Notes: generated by a model from the sequence alone, not told the origin. A stretch of DNA of 64,000 bases from JAVDCA01 sp963819385 (GCA_963819385.1 CAWFVV010000006.1:2914001-2978000); one strand, 5' to 3'. Counted from the stretch's first letter, positions 35,029 to 45,652 are shown. Program-made: numbers and translations.

Positions 35029-37461
35029 TCAGGCGACCTGACCGACCGGCACGGACACCGGCGGCGCTTCGAGCGCCTTGCGGATCATGCGCGCGAGGTC
35101 GACCTTGCGGTAGGGCTTGGGGAGAAGCAGCACGCCGGGATCGAGGCGGCCGTGATGCACGATCGCGGTCTCGGTGTAGCCCGAGGTGAACAGGATCTTG
35201 AGTTCGGGCAGGCGCCGGCGCGCCTGCTCGGCGAGACTGCGGCCGTTGATGCCGCCCGGCATGATCACGTCGGTGAACAGCAGGTCCGGCACGGTGCCGG
35301 AATTGAGCATCGCCAGCGCCTCGGCGGCGTCCGCGGCCGGGAGCGTCGAATAGCCGAGGCTCTTGAGCTGCGCCACCACGTATTCGCGCACCATGCGGTC
35401 GTCCTCGACGACGAGGATGGACTCGTTTCCGTTCTCCTGCGGCGAGGACGACGATTCGACGAGCGGCATCGCCTCGCCCGAGGCGCGCGGCAGATAGAGC
35501 TTGATGGTCGTCCCGTGTCCTTCCTCGCTGTAGATCTTGATGTGGCCGCCGGACTGCTTGACGAAGCCGTACACCATGCTCAACCCGAGCCCGGTGCCCT
35601 TGCCGACTTCCTTGGTGGTGAAGAACGGCTCGAACACCTTGTCGCGCAGCGCCGCCGGAATGCCGGAGCCGGTGTCGCTCACCGCGACCATCACGTAGGG
35701 TCCGGGGTGAACGTCGGCATTGACGCTCGCATAGGCCTCGTCGAGCACGACGTTGCCGGTCTCGAGCGTGAGCTTGCCGCCGCCCGACATGGCATCACGG
35801 GCGTTGATCGCCAGGTTGATGACCGCGGTCACCAGCTGATCGCGGTCGATCGACACCGGCCAGGCGTCTTCCTCGAACATCGACTCGATCTCGACATGCT
35901 CGCCGAGCGTCGGGCGCAGCAGGCTCGCGGACTCGACCATGAGCGCGTTGACGTCGGTCCTTTGCGGTTGCAGCGGCTGCTTGCGCGCGAAGGCGAGGAG
36001 CTGGCGCGTCAAACCGGCGCCGCGCGTCGCCGCTTCGTCGATGAGCTTGGCGATGTCGGCGAGCGCCGGCCGGTCGGCCACGCCGTCGGCGAGGATCTCG
36101 ATCGTGCCGGTGATCACGGTCAGGATGTTGTTGAAGTCATGCGCGACGCCGCCGGTGAGCTGGCCGACGGCTTCCATCTTCTGCGACTGCGCGAGCTGAC
36201 GCTCGAGCTTGTGCTTGTTGGTCACGTCCTCGGAAATGTAGACGGCTCCGGCGATGCGTTCGCCGGTCAGGCGCACCGGTGCGCCGCTGTGCGTGAGGTC
36301 GAGCACCCGGCCCTCCCGGCGCGTCCAGCGCATCTGCACATCCTGCAGCCGCTCGCCGGCCATGACACGACGGTGCACTTGCGCGAAATCGTTGCCGGCA
36401 TTCTCCGGCCGCGCGGCGAAATCCTCCCCGACCATCTCGGCCGCCGGCCGGCCGAAGATACGCTCGGCCGCGGTGTTCCAGGTCGCGACGCGGCCGGCCG
36501 CATCGAGGCTGAATATCGGCAGCGGCGAGGAATCGAGCAGCGTCTCGAGCCGGGCATTGATGCTGGAAATCTGCTCGGCCGCACGCCGGCGGTCCGCCTC
36601 GTAGACCCTGGCGAGCCGGGCATAGAGCGCGCCCGTCTCGATCAGCAGCGCCATCAGGACGACGCTCGCGGCCACCAGGTCGTAGACCCGTCCGACATAG
36701 AAGCCGAGATCGAACCGCCCGGCGCTGAACACCGCCGCCAGCGCGACATTGAACAGCCACGCGACCAAGACCACCATGAGCCAGAGATCGAGCACCGAAT
36801 GCGGCCGCCGCCACCACAGGACGACGAGCGCCACGGGGCTCACGATCCATGTCAATGACACGACGACCATGTACACCGGCGTATGGCCGTTGCCCCGCAT
36901 GATGGCCGGCAAGGCATCGTGCCCGACCGTCGCGAGCAGCGTCGCGCCCGCCGCCACCGTCATCACGGCAACGACGCTCGCGGCAATCAGCACCCGGGCC
37001 GATCGCCCGGCGGGCTCGGCCGCGCCACCATCGCCTTTGGTCAGTGCGTAGCCGATCACGGCCAGCGGGAAGCCGCCGTGCCAGAACATGTAGAGCCACG
37101 CCGTGGTCTGCGGCCCGGCGCCGAGCAGCCCGGCCGGCGCGAACAGGCCGGGAAATGTCAGCGCGTGCACGACGGCCATCAGCGCCGTGAACAGATATCC
37201 GCCCGCCAGCAGGAGGAGCGCGCGGGAACGGACGGTGGGAAACTGGGCGTAGAGCAGCACGGCCGTGATCAGATCATTGATCGCGAGCGCCGACTGATAG
37301 CTGGGCACGAAGGCCCACACGGCAGGAAGCTGGACGCTCGCGAACGGAGCCACTGCGAGGAAGATCACGCACGACACCGCGAATGCCGCGGCCGCCGCGA
37401 GGGCGACCCGACGGTCGAACGGGCGCGCCGCCGTGGTTAACAGGAAGTTGCGCTGTTCCAT
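35029..37461 (-). CDS. MASE4-PAS hybrid sensor histidine kinase with receiver domain
   Basis: The protein (about 810 residues) has an N-terminal MASE4 membrane sensor of about eight helices (up to residue 290, with YMFWHGGFPLAVIGYAL), a PAS domain (about 300-420), HisKA with KMEAVGQLTGGVAHDFNN (phospho-His), HATPase_c (NLAINARDAMSGGG, DTGSGIPAALRDKVFEPFFT, KGTGLGLSMVYGFV) and a C-terminal receiver (LLFTDVIMPGGINGRSLAE, phospho-Asp). It senses an unknown signal through the membrane domain. MEQRNFLLTTAARPF is the more usual start; ATG 37500 is possible. No partner regulator gene is adjacent. Confidence 0.87.
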   Translation of the reverse strand: MEQRNFLLTTAARPFDRRVALAAAAAFAVSCVIFLAVAPFASVQLPAVWAFVPSYQSALAINDLITAVLLYAQFPTVRSRALLLLAGGYLFTALMAVVHALTFPGLFAPAGLLGAGPQTTAWLYMFWHGGFPLAVIGYALTKGDGGAAEPAGRSARVLIAASVVAVMTVAAGATLLATVGHDALPAIMRGNGHTPVYMVVVSLTWIVSPVALVVLWWRRPHSVLDLWLMVVLVAWLFNVALAAVFSAGRFDLGFYVGRVYDLVAASVVLMALLIETGALYARLARVYEADRRRAAEQISSINARLETLLDSSPLPIFSLDAAGRVATWNTAAERIFGRPAAEMVGEDFAARPENAGNDFAQVHRRVMAGERLQDVQMRWTRREGRVLDLTHSGAPVRLTGERIAGAVYISEDVTNKHKLERQLAQSQKMEAVGQLTGGVAHDFNNILTVITGTIEILADGVADRPALADIAKLIDEAATRGAGLTRQLLAFARKQPLQPQRTDVNALMVESASLLRPTLGEHVEIESMFEEDAWPVSIDRDQLVTAVINLAINARDAMSGGGKLTLETGNVVLDEAYASVNADVHPGPYVMVAVSDTGSGIPAALRDKVFEPFFTTKEVGKGTGLGLSMVYGFVKQSGGHIKIYSEEGHGTTIKLYLPRASGEAMPLVESSSSPQENGNESILVVEDDRMVREYVVAQLKSLGYSTLPAADAAEALAMLNSGTVPDLLFTDVIMPGGINGRSLAEQARRRLPELKILFTSGYTETAIVHHGRLDPGVLLLPKPYRKVDLARMIRKALEAPPVSVPVGQVA

Positions 37462-37539
37462 CGCAGTCTGATTCGACGGGCCATGCTGTGGTGAAAGCAT
37501 AGGACGCGCTGGTTACACAACCGTAGAGATCGTTATCGC

Positions 37540-37877
37540 ATAGCAATGATCAACAACTATACGAGGCGTGAGGTGTGTGGCTGCTACTGCGGCGCCCCGC
37601 GCTTCCGCCGCCTTGACGCAACTCACCTGGGCCGGGCCGACTTGCACGGCCGCGCCGGACGCCCCCCCTATCGGCTGCTGGAATGCCCGCCAGACCGCCG
37701 GTTTCGCCGGGCGAAATCGCCAGTTTCGGAAGCTTGGGCAGCGGGCATGACGTGCGCCATCATCACGATGGTCAATCAATGCGTGTCGAGGATCGCATCG
37801 CCTTCGGCGCGGAGCATGGCTTGATCGCGCTGCACGACATCGCGGGCCGGCGCGCGCTGACGCAACAGGCCGAGTGA
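37540..37877 (+). other. Gene-poor stretch with a possible gene tail
   Basis: Between the kinase and the cupin remnant, a + frame ending TGA at 37877 reads MRVEDRIAFGAEHGLIALHD then IAGRRALTQQAE and overlaps the cupin ATG (TGAATG). It looks like the 3' end of a lost upstream operon partner, family unknown. The rest shows no gene. Confidence 0.3.
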
Positions 37878-38284
37878 ATGCGCGACCAACCGGACTATCC
37901 GCCCATCCGCCGCATCGTCACCGGAAGCGACGCAAGCGGCGCCGCCAAGGCGCTGATCGATGCCGCGACGGGCAACTGGAAATCGTCGGCGCCCGGCACC
38001 GTGTCGACGCTGATGTGGTCGACCGACGCGACGCCGGCCGACATCACGGTCGGCGCGGCGATCGAGGATCGCGGCGCCGGCGTCCTCGGCACCGCGGCGC
38101 CCGCGCACGGCACGCACGCGCGGCGATCGACTTCCCACCCCGCAACAGCGAGCGCATGCAGCACCACGAGACGATCACCGACGCGATCGATGTGGATCTC
38201 GACGGCTCCACCGTCCAGCTGAAGGCGGGCGACGTTGTGGTCCAGCCCCAGAGGCCTGATTTGCCGATGAACACGATTTCGTGA
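37878..38284 (+). pseudogene. Decayed cupin-domain protein
   Basis: The first frame reads MRDQPDYPPIRRIVTGSDAS and then ALIDAATGNWKSSAPGTVST, typical of cupin proteins that begin with a substrate-tail segment. After about 38090 the homology continues in another frame: AAIDFPPRNSERMQHHETIT, DVDLDGSTVQLKAGDVVVQ, where a normal cupin has HRTxxxD...GDV motifs. Besides the frame change, expected residues are altered and the end (RPDLPMNTIS) is truncated. Unlike the other broken genes here, this one shows real amino-acid decay, so I call it a true pseudogene. Confidence 0.6.
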
Positions 38285-38402
38285 TCAGCGACGCCAATCG
38301 CCGATCAATAAGCTGCAATGCATTGTAACCAATTGCAGGCCGCCGAGGCGGCGTTGTAATCAACCTTCCCGGTCTTAGAGCACCGCCGAGATCATCGCAT
38401 CG

Positions 38403-39963
38403 ATGTCGCGAATTCGACTGTTGCCGCAAAGGACGATCCAGGGGCTCCGCGCTGCCGCGCAGCCCGGCGGCACCGTCGGCGTCGTGGGCGCCCTGTGCCT
38501 CGTCACCGCGGTAACGCTTTGTCTCGAAATAGCGAAGAGCTTCCTCGATCTCCCGCCGATCATCATCACCTATCTGATTCCGGTGCTGTTCGCCGCAATC
38601 CGCTGGGGCTTCGTCGCCGCCATGTCGGCCACGATCGCGGGCGCGGCGAGCGCGGCATATTTCTTCTACAGGCCGACGCACACATTCTACGTCGAAGACC
38701 CGGCGCGCCGGCTCGGGCTGCTTCTCTTTGCGGTCGTCGCCGTCGTCGCGGCGTATCTTGCGGTGCGCATGCGGCGCGAGTCGGAGATCGTGCGACGGCG
38801 CGAGAAGGAGATCAGCGACCTCTACGCGTTCTCGCGCCGGCTCGCCGGCGGCCATTCGACGGCGGACATCTTCGACGCGATCGAGAAGCACCTCGCAACG
38901 GTCGTCGGGCGGCGGGTCGCGCTGTTCGAGCCGGGCGGTCCATCGCGACGATCGGAGCCGGTCGGCGAAAACGACGTGCCGCAGAAGGTGCGCGAGACCG
39001 CCGCGGCGGTGATCGCGGGCGGAACCGCCAGCACGGCGGTCGCGGACGAGCACGGCAATCATTGGCTGGTGCGCGCGGTCTCGCCGAAGACGCCCGATCT
39101 GGGCGTCGTCGCCATCGATCTCGGCCACCAGACGCCGGAGTTGGAACAGGAGATCCGCGCCCGCATCGAGGCGGTGCTGTTCGACGCGGCGTCGACGATC
39201 GAGAAGATCGGGCTCGCGCACGCGATCTCCGAAGTGCGCATGCGCGCCGAGTTGGAGCGGTTCCGTGACGCCCTGATCGGCTCGGTCTCGCACGAGCTGC
39301 GCACACCGCTCGCGTCAATCCTCGGCGCCGCGACGGTGCTGTGCGATGCACCCGCGGTCGCCGGCGAGGCTCGGCTCGCCTCGCTCGCCAACGTGGTGCG
39401 CGACGAATCGGAGCGCCTCAACAACGAGATTCAGAATCTGCTCGACGCCACCCGCATCACCGGCGAGGCGCTGCAGCCCAAGCTCGAATGGGCCGAGGTC
39501 GCCGACATCGTCAACGTCGCGGTGGAGCGCCGCCGCATCCGTCTCGGATCGCATGTCGTCGAAGTGGACCTGCCGAGCGAGATGCCCCTCCTCCACGTCG
39601 ACGCCGTCCTGATCGAGAAGGCGCTCGGGCAGATCATCGCCAACGCCGCAAAATACTCGCCGCCCGGATCGCGGATCGGGATTCGCGGATGGCGGGACGG
39701 CGGCACGCTCGCACTCGCGGTCAGCGACCAGGGCGCGGGCCTGTCGGCGGAGGACAGCGCGCATCTCGGCGAGCGGTTTTTCCGCGGCCCGCGCCACGTG
39801 CAGACGACGCCGGGCTCGGGCCTCGGATTCTGGATCGCCAACGCATTCGTCGCCGCGAACGGCGGCACGATCGAGGCGACGAGCGCGGGCGAGGGCAAGG
39901 GGACGACGATGACGCTGCGTTTGCCGATCCCGGCGAACGTCGAACAGCTGGAGAGCATCCCGA

Positions 39964-39971
<8 letters not shown>
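38403..39971 (+). CDS. KdpD-like sensor histidine kinase lacking the N-terminal Kdp and Usp domains
   Basis: The 522-residue kinase has a DUF4118 block of four helices (about residues 28-120, including LPPIIITYLIPVLFAAIRWG and AAYFFYRPTHTFYVEDPARR), a GAF-like domain (about 135-270), HisKA with IGSVSHELRTPLASILGAAT (phospho-His), and HATPase_c (ALGQIIANAAKYSPPGSRIG, SDQGAGLS, GSGLGFWIANAFV). Full KdpD is about 900 residues; the N-terminal KdpD and universal-stress domains are missing. It overlaps the response-regulator start by eight bases. No kdpFABC genes are in the window, so the signal may not be potassium. Confidence 0.85.
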
Positions 39972-40689
<718 letters not shown>

Positions 40690-40707
40690 GCATCGCGGCA
40701 TCATGCT

Positions 40708-40780
40708 GCGCATGTTCTTGTCGGCGAACCGGTCTCCACCCCGGATCGAGTCCGGGGCAGGCTTTCGCCGGAACATGCGC
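40708..40780. repeat. Palindromic repeat with a nested hairpin
   Basis: The ends GCGCATGTTC and GAACATGCGC are inverted repeats. Inside, GGCGAACCGGTCTCCAC matches the left half of the 45-bp repeat at 56186 (GAAAACCGGTTTCCAC), and CTTTCGCCGGAACATGC matches its right half. Between them lies an extra hairpin, CCCCGGATCGAGTCCGGGG. It thus appears to be a member of the same family carrying a second short palindrome. Confidence 0.6.
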
Positions 40781-40789
40781 CAAAAACGA

Positions 40790-40822
40790 GCAGGACCGGC
40801 ATCGCTGCCGGCCCTGCGTTTT
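40790..40822 (+). terminator. Rho-independent terminator after the KdpE-like gene
   Basis: GCAGGACCGGCA pairs with TGCCGGCCCTGC around a TCGC loop with one internal mismatch and is followed by GTTTT. It lies about 100 bp after the regulator stop and just before the convergent porin end. Confidence 0.75.
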
Positions 40823-40896
40823 GGTGCCCCCGGGGGGAAGCTGAAGATGGTGATTAAGCCTTCCCGCCGGGGGCCGCTTCCTGCCTGATCAGGCGC

Positions 40897-42402
40897 TCAA
40901 GGCAGGAAGTTTCTCTGGATGCGGAAGTAGACGCTGACCGAGTCCTGGTCCTGGATGGCGTAGGTGCCAGCCGGACGCGCGCCGTTCGCCGCAAGAGTCG
41001 CGGTTCCGGCGAACGCCGTGTTCAGATGCTCCCACACGACGTCGACACCGATGTCGAGATCAGGATGCGGATTCCACTGCGTCCGCGACCCGAGTTCCCA
41101 CCAGCTCGAGTTCGGGCTGCAGTTCGAGACGCCGGTCAGAGCCACGCCGCTCGGCGTCGCCGGAGCTGCGCAGATCATCGCGGTGGCGGTGCCGCCATAG
41201 TCGACTTCCTCGTAGCCGCCATGGATCGAGGAGCGCCACTTCGGGTTCCAGAAGTGCTGATAGAACCCATTGATGCCCCACACCGAGGTCAGCTGGACGC
41301 CCGCGCCGGTGGTGAACACACCGTCCGTGACCCAGCCGAAGCCTGCGGACTGGTTGCCACCGTAGATCTGCGACGCCGCGGTGGCGCGGGTCGCATAGCC
41401 GGCGGCGCCAACCGAGTAGACGGCCTGCATGCCGAACGAATCGCCCTTCAGGCCGAGCACGTTGTTCAACGTGAAGCCGCCAGTGACCGCCCAGCCGTAC
41501 GCATCGCCCGGATGGCCGTTGTTCTGGATGCCAGTCGCGAGTGTCGTGCCGACACCCTGATAGTAGCCACCGCTCGCGTCATGCAAGGCCGCCGCGATCT
41601 GCGCATAGCCCCAGGCCTGGTCGATGCGCAACGCACCGACGACGTCCGGGAACTTCCAGCCCTCGTTGTCGTACGAGGTGGTGCCGAGGCCCCACTGGCT
41701 CCCCATCGACATATTGGTCACGAAATGACCGCGCGACGAGCTCTGGCCGCCGTTGTTGCCCTGCGAGGACGAACCGCCATCTTCGAACGACAACGTGGCC
41801 GACAGCCCGTTGCCGAGCTGCGCCGTATACGCGATGCCCCACGTGCCCAACGCGCCGGTATCGCCGGAGACGCGGGTGTTGAGGTACGCATACGGAGCCA
41901 TCGAGTTGATGTCGAAGTACGACCGGATACGGCCCGCCGTGAGACCGGCGAACTGGATGAAGCCGCGGTCGAAATAGACCGCATCGTTGCCCGGTGCCGA
42001 GCCGTTGTTCGCGCTCGTCTGGAAGCCACCTTCGAAGTAGGACCGAAGCGTGCCGTATTCGGTCTGCGTCCGCAGGTCGACCGAGAGGCCGACGCGCGTG
42101 CGCATCGAGAGCTGGCTCGTGTCGGTACGGTCGAAGCGGCCTGCCGCCGCCGCATCGGTCGCGCCGATGCCGATCGGCACGCCGCCGTTGCCGGCGTTGT
42201 ACTCGACCTGTTCGCGCACGTACGAGCCGATCTTCAAGCACGTGTCCGTCCCCGGCACGTACCAGAAGCCAGCTCCATACAGGCTGCAGACCCTCACGTA
42301 TTCGACCGGCTTGGCCTTTACGGGAAGATCGGCGGCCTGCGCCCCCGCCACCGCGACGATACCCGCCGCCGAGCCGAGGAGAAGGCTTTTGACCATTCTC
42401 AT
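40897..42402 (-). CDS. Alphaproteobacterial porin (Porin_2 family)
   Basis: The 501-residue outer-membrane protein has a signal peptide (MRMVKSLLLGSAAGIVAVAG, cut after AQAA) and the family start ADLPVKAKPVEYVRVCSLYG, GAGFWYVPGTDTCLKIG. Amphipathic strands follow (FIQFAGLTAGRIRSYFD, LGNGLSATLSFEDGGSS). It ends in aromatic residues FRIQRNFLP, typical of the last beta strand. The trimeric porin gives general passage of small solutes. ATG 42402 has GGAGGG seven bases upstream, so the open extension to 42576 is rejected. Confidence 0.9.
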   Translation of the reverse strand: MRMVKSLLLGSAAGIVAVAGAQAADLPVKAKPVEYVRVCSLYGAGFWYVPGTDTCLKIGSYVREQVEYNAGNGGVPIGIGATDAAAAGRFDRTDTSQLSMRTRVGLSVDLRTQTEYGTLRSYFEGGFQTSANNGSAPGNDAVYFDRGFIQFAGLTAGRIRSYFDINSMAPYAYLNTRVSGDTGALGTWGIAYTAQLGNGLSATLSFEDGGSSSQGNNGGQSSSRGHFVTNMSMGSQWGLGTTSYDNEGWKFPDVVGALRIDQAWGYAQIAAALHDASGGYYQGVGTTLATGIQNNGHPGDAYGWAVTGGFTLNNVLGLKGDSFGMQAVYSVGAAGYATRATAASQIYGGNQSAGFGWVTDGVFTTGAGVQLTSVWGINGFYQHFWNPKWRSSIHGGYEEVDYGGTATAMICAAPATPSGVALTGVSNCSPNSSWWELGSRTQWNPHPDLDIGVDVVWEHLNTAFAGTATLAANGARPAGTYAIQDQDSVSVYFRIQRNFLP

Positions 42403-42758
42403 TAATGAACCCTCCATTTGCATTTCCGGGAGGGATCGGTGTGTTGGTTGGTGCCCCCCACCGGGCGCGACCATAAACTTCCGATCAAGGAAGAAGATGT
42501 TCGCATAAATTTGGTATAAACTACATTCGGCACCGTCAACGACGAACCGTCTTGTCCTCGGGCTTCCTCGGCGCATTTATGAGCTAGTGTTGCACAAAGA
42601 TCACGCATTTGCGACGACCCATCAAGCCGCGCCGTGACAGTTAACTTACTGTTATATCTATATTAATAGCTATTTCGGACGGATTCACGTCGACACGGCG
42701 AGAACCGGCCAAGTGTGTGTCGCCCGGCTCTCTGCCTTACGTGCAATTTATCCGCGAG
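42403..42758. promoter_or_regulatory. Porin upstream region
   Basis: These 356 bp include the porin Shine-Dalgarno (GGAGGG on the reverse strand, ending about seven bases before 42402) and a long AT-rich tract near 42635-42675 (GTTATATCTATATTAATAG). The AT-rich tract is the likely promoter core of the strongly expressed porin. Between them is a leader of about 200 bp. No small gene was found. Confidence 0.45.
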
Positions 42759-43835
42759 TTATTCCGAATTTACGCCATTCGCCGGAGGGTACGCGTGGGC
42801 CCGCCCTTGCGGGTCGCGCACCTCGTAGGTCGACGCCGTGTCGTCGGGCGCCGCGAGATAGTTCGCCCCGATCGGCACCTTGCCGAATCCGCCCGGGATA
42901 TCGAGCACATAGGTCGGCTGACACAGGCCCGAGTAGCGGCCGCGCAGCGCGCGCATCAGGTCCTGGCCCGCCTCGATGCTGGTGCGCAGATGCCCGGTGC
43001 CGCGCGCGAGATCGCCCTGGTGCAGGTAGTACGGCTTGATGCGGCTCTCCACCAAGGCGCGCATCAGCGCGCCGAGCGTCGCCGCATGGTCGTTGACGCC
43101 GCGCAGCAGCACGGATTGGCTCAGCATCGGCACGCCGGCGTCGATAAATCGCGCGCAGGCGGCGCGCGCGGCCGGCGTGAGCTCGCGCGCATGGTTGACG
43201 TGCACGACCACGTAGCTTGCCTTGCCGGGCGCCTTGAGGGCGCGCACCGTCTCGCGCGTGACCCGCTCGGGCGTCGCGACCGGCACGCGCGTGTGCACAC
43301 GGATGATCTTCACGTGCTCGATCGCGGCGAGCTCGCGCACCACCGCGCGCAGCCGACGCACCGACAGGATCAGCGGATCGCCGCCGGTCAGGATGACTTC
43401 CCAGATCTCCGGCCGCGCCCGGATATAGTCGAGCGCGGCCGCGAGCTCATCGGCGGACAGCGACGGGCGGCCGCGCGGGCCGACCTGCTCGCGCCGGAAG
43501 CAGAAACGGCAATAGACCGGGCAGACATGCACGAGCTTCAGCAGCGCGCGGTCCGGATAGCGGTGCACGATGCCGGCGACCGGGCTCCTGGCATCGTCGC
43601 CGATCGGATCGCCGCGCTCCTCGGCCGCGACCTGCAGCTCGGCCGGATCGGGCACGAACTGGCGCGCGATCGGATCGTGCGGATCGGCGGGGTCGATCAG
43701 CGCCGCCATGGCCGGGCTGATCGCGACCGCATATTGGGCGGCGACGCGCTCGAGATCGGCGAGGCGCTCGGGCGCGACGAGCCCGGCTTCGGCAAGATCG
43801 GTCGGACGACGCAGGGTCCTTGCGGCAGCGCGCAT
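42759..43835 (-). CDS. epmB: EF-P lysine 2,3-aminomutase EpmB-like (radical SAM)
   Basis: The 358-residue radical SAM enzyme converts lysine to (R)-beta-lysine for EF-P modification. The [4Fe-4S] motif is CPVYCRFC (CxxxCxxC), preceded by DRALLKLVHV. PLP and lysine-binding segments ILTGGDPLILSVRRLRAVVR, HTRVPVATPERVT and HVNHARELTPAARAACARFI follow, then QSVLLRGVNDH and YYLHQGDLARGTGHLRTSIE. The size fits EpmB rather than the larger catabolic KamA. It lies with epmA and efp in the same neighbourhood, which supports the assignment. It is divergent from bluB. Confidence 0.85.
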   Translation of the reverse strand: MRAAARTLRRPTDLAEAGLVAPERLADLERVAAQYAVAISPAMAALIDPADPHDPIARQFVPDPAELQVAAEERGDPIGDDARSPVAGIVHRYPDRALLKLVHVCPVYCRFCFRREQVGPRGRPSLSADELAAALDYIRARPEIWEVILTGGDPLILSVRRLRAVVRELAAIEHVKIIRVHTRVPVATPERVTRETVRALKAPGKASYVVVHVNHARELTPAARAACARFIDAGVPMLSQSVLLRGVNDHAATLGALMRALVESRIKPYYLHQGDLARGTGHLRTSIEAGQDLMRALRGRYSGLCQPTYVLDIPGGFGKVPIGANYLAAPDDTASTYEVRDPQGRAHAYPPANGVNSE

Positions 43836-43960
43836 GGCATGGCCTTTCGGGTTGGCCTTTCAGGTTGGCCTATCGGATCGAGGATCGCGGGACCAAACGC
43901 CACTTTGCGCGGACGCGCAACCGGCGTTGCGGGATCGTGGCGCGGCGCTATGAGTGGCTG

Positions 43961-44590
43961 ATGGACTTCGACGACGAATTCCGCGCGCGCCTGCACGACC
44001 TCATGGTCTGGCGGCGCGACGTGCGCCGCTTTCGCACCGACCCGCTGCCGGCCGGCGCGCTCGACCGGCTGATCGCGGTCGCGTGTCTCGCGCCGTCGGT
44101 CGGCCTGAGCCAGCCGTGGCGGTTCGTGATCGTCGAGAGCGCGGAGCGCCGGCGCGCGGTGCTCGACGACTTCACGGCTTGCAACGCGGCGGCGCTCGCG
44201 TCGCAGGACGGCGAGCAGGCCACGCGCTACGCCGCGCTCAAGCTTGCGGGCCTCGCGGAAGCACCGAGCCAGCTCGCGGTATTCGCCGACCGCGCGACCG
44301 AGGTCGGGCACGGGCTCGGGCGGCACACGATGCCCGAGATGGCCGAGTATTCGGTGGTGGCGGCGGTGACCGCCATGTGGCTCGCGGCGCGCGCCGAGGG
44401 CATCGGCATGGGCTGGGTCTCGATCCTCGATCCGGCCCGCATCAAGGCGATCCTCGATGTGCCGACGCATTGGCGCTTCATCGGCTATTTCTGCCTCGGC
44501 TATCCGGAAGCCGAGCATCCCGAGCCGGAGCTCGAGCGTGCCGGCTGGGAAAAGCGCCGGCCGCCGGAGAGCGCCATCGTCAGACGCTGA
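43961..44590 (+). CDS. bluB: 5,6-dimethylbenzimidazole synthase BluB
   Basis: BluB cleaves reduced FMN with oxygen to make the lower ligand of vitamin B12. The 209-residue nitroreductase-fold protein shows VWRRDVRRFRTDPLPAGALD, LAPSVGLSQPWRFVIVES, GLGRHTMPEMAEYSVVAAVT and GMGWVSILDPARIKAILDVP, with the closing ICxGYPE equivalent (YFCLGYPEAEHPEPELERAG). The start ATG 43961 follows a weak site. It is inserted between epmB and epmA, transcribed the opposite way. No other cobalamin gene is present. Confidence 0.88.
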   Translation: MDFDDEFRARLHDLMVWRRDVRRFRTDPLPAGALDRLIAVACLAPSVGLSQPWRFVIVESAERRRAVLDDFTACNAAALASQDGEQATRYAALKLAGLAEAPSQLAVFADRATEVGHGLGRHTMPEMAEYSVVAAVTAMWLAARAEGIGMGWVSILDPARIKAILDVPTHWRFIGYFCLGYPEAEHPEPELERAGWEKRRPPESAIVRR

Positions 44591-44605
44591 CGCGTGTGGC
44601 CCGGC

Positions 44606-45652
44606 TCACTCGTGCGGCGGGAGCGGCGTCCAGATCACCTGATCGATGCGGCTCGCGCCGGTGACCAGCATGACGAGGCGATCGAAGCCGAGCGCGCAGC
44701 CGCAGGCTTGCGGCATCGTGGCGAGCGCGGCCAGGAAGTCCTCGTCGATCGGGTAGCGCTCGCCGTAGCGGCGCTGCATCTCGGCCATCTCGCTCTCGAA
44801 GCGGCGGCGCTGCTCGGCCGCGTCGGTCAATTCGCCGAACGCATTGGCGACCTCGACGCCGCAGACAAAAAGCTCGAAGCGCTCGGCAACGCGCGGGTCG
44901 GCCCGGGTCGGCCGGGCCAACGCGGCCTCGATGATCGGATACTCGTCGAGCAGCGTGGCGCGGCCATTGCCGAGATTGGGCTCGATGCGCTCGACCAGGA
45001 CGCGGCTGAAGATGTCGCTCCAGTCATCGTCGGCAGCGCAGCGTATGCCGGCGGCGGCGGCCTGCCGCGCAAAGGCGTCGCGGTCGCCGGTGCGGCCATC
45101 GAGCGTCGCGAGCAGATCGATCCCGGCGAAGCGCGCGAAGGCCGCCGCGACCGTGAGGCGCTCGGGCGGCGCGAACGGATCGGCGGTGCGCCCGCGAAAG
45201 CTGACTTGGCTGACGCCGACGGCGCGCGCCGCAATGCCCAGGATCGCGGCGCAATCCGCCATCGTGGCCTCGTAGGGCTCGTCGGCGCGGTACCATTCGA
45301 GCAGCGTGAACTCGGGGTGATGCAGGGCGCCGCGCTCGCGGTTGCGGAAGGCGCGGGCGAACTCGAAGATGCGCCGCTCGCCGGCGGCGAGCAGCTTCTT
45401 GGCGGCGAATTCGGGCGACGTATGCAGATAGAGGCGCGCGCGTTCGGCCGCGGGGGTCACGAGCTCGGTCGCAAAGGCGTGCAGGTGCGCCTCGTTGCCG
45501 GGCGAGGTCTGCAAAATGCCGGCCTCCACCTCGACGAAATCGCGCGCCGCGAAGAAGGAGCGCAGCGCCGCCTTGATGCGGTTGCGCGCCAGCAGCAGCG
45601 GGCGGCGGTCGGCATGGACGTGGGATGCCCACCAGGGGGAAGCAGGCGACAT
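44606..45652 (-). CDS. epmA: EF-P--(R)-beta-lysine ligase EpmA (GenX/PoxA)
   Basis: This 348-residue class II lysyl-tRNA synthetase paralogue attaches beta-lysine to EF-P instead of charging tRNA. It lacks the anticodon domain. Class II motifs are visible: motif 2 in HTSPEFAAKKLLAAGERRIF, then EFARAFRNRERGALHHPEFT and LLEWYRADEPYE, and motif 3 in MPQACGCALGFDRLVMLVTG. I start at ATG 45652 (MSPASPWWASHVHADRRPLL) rather than the extended frame to 45724. It is divergent from efp and shares its 160-bp promoter region. No epmC hydroxylase gene is present. Confidence 0.88.
   Translation of the reverse strand: MSPASPWWASHVHADRRPLLLARNRIKAALRSFFAARDFVEVEAGILQTSPGNEAHLHAFATELVTPAAERARLYLHTSPEFAAKKLLAAGERRIFEFARAFRNRERGALHHPEFTLLEWYRADEPYEATMADCAAILGIAARAVGVSQVSFRGRTADPFAPPERLTVAAAFARFAGIDLLATLDGRTGDRDAFARQAAAAGIRCAADDDWSDIFSRVLVERIEPNLGNGRATLLDEYPIIEAALARPTRADPRVAERFELFVCGVEVANAFGELTDAAEQRRRFESEMAEMQRRYGERYPIDEDFLAALATMPQACGCALGFDRLVMLVTGASRIDQVIWTPLPPHE

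Noticed and set aside
34912..36858. 648-codon rightward frame opposite the hybrid kinase
   Set aside because: It lies entirely antisense to a kinase with all conserved boxes and shows only repetitive Arg/Ala/Asp composition.
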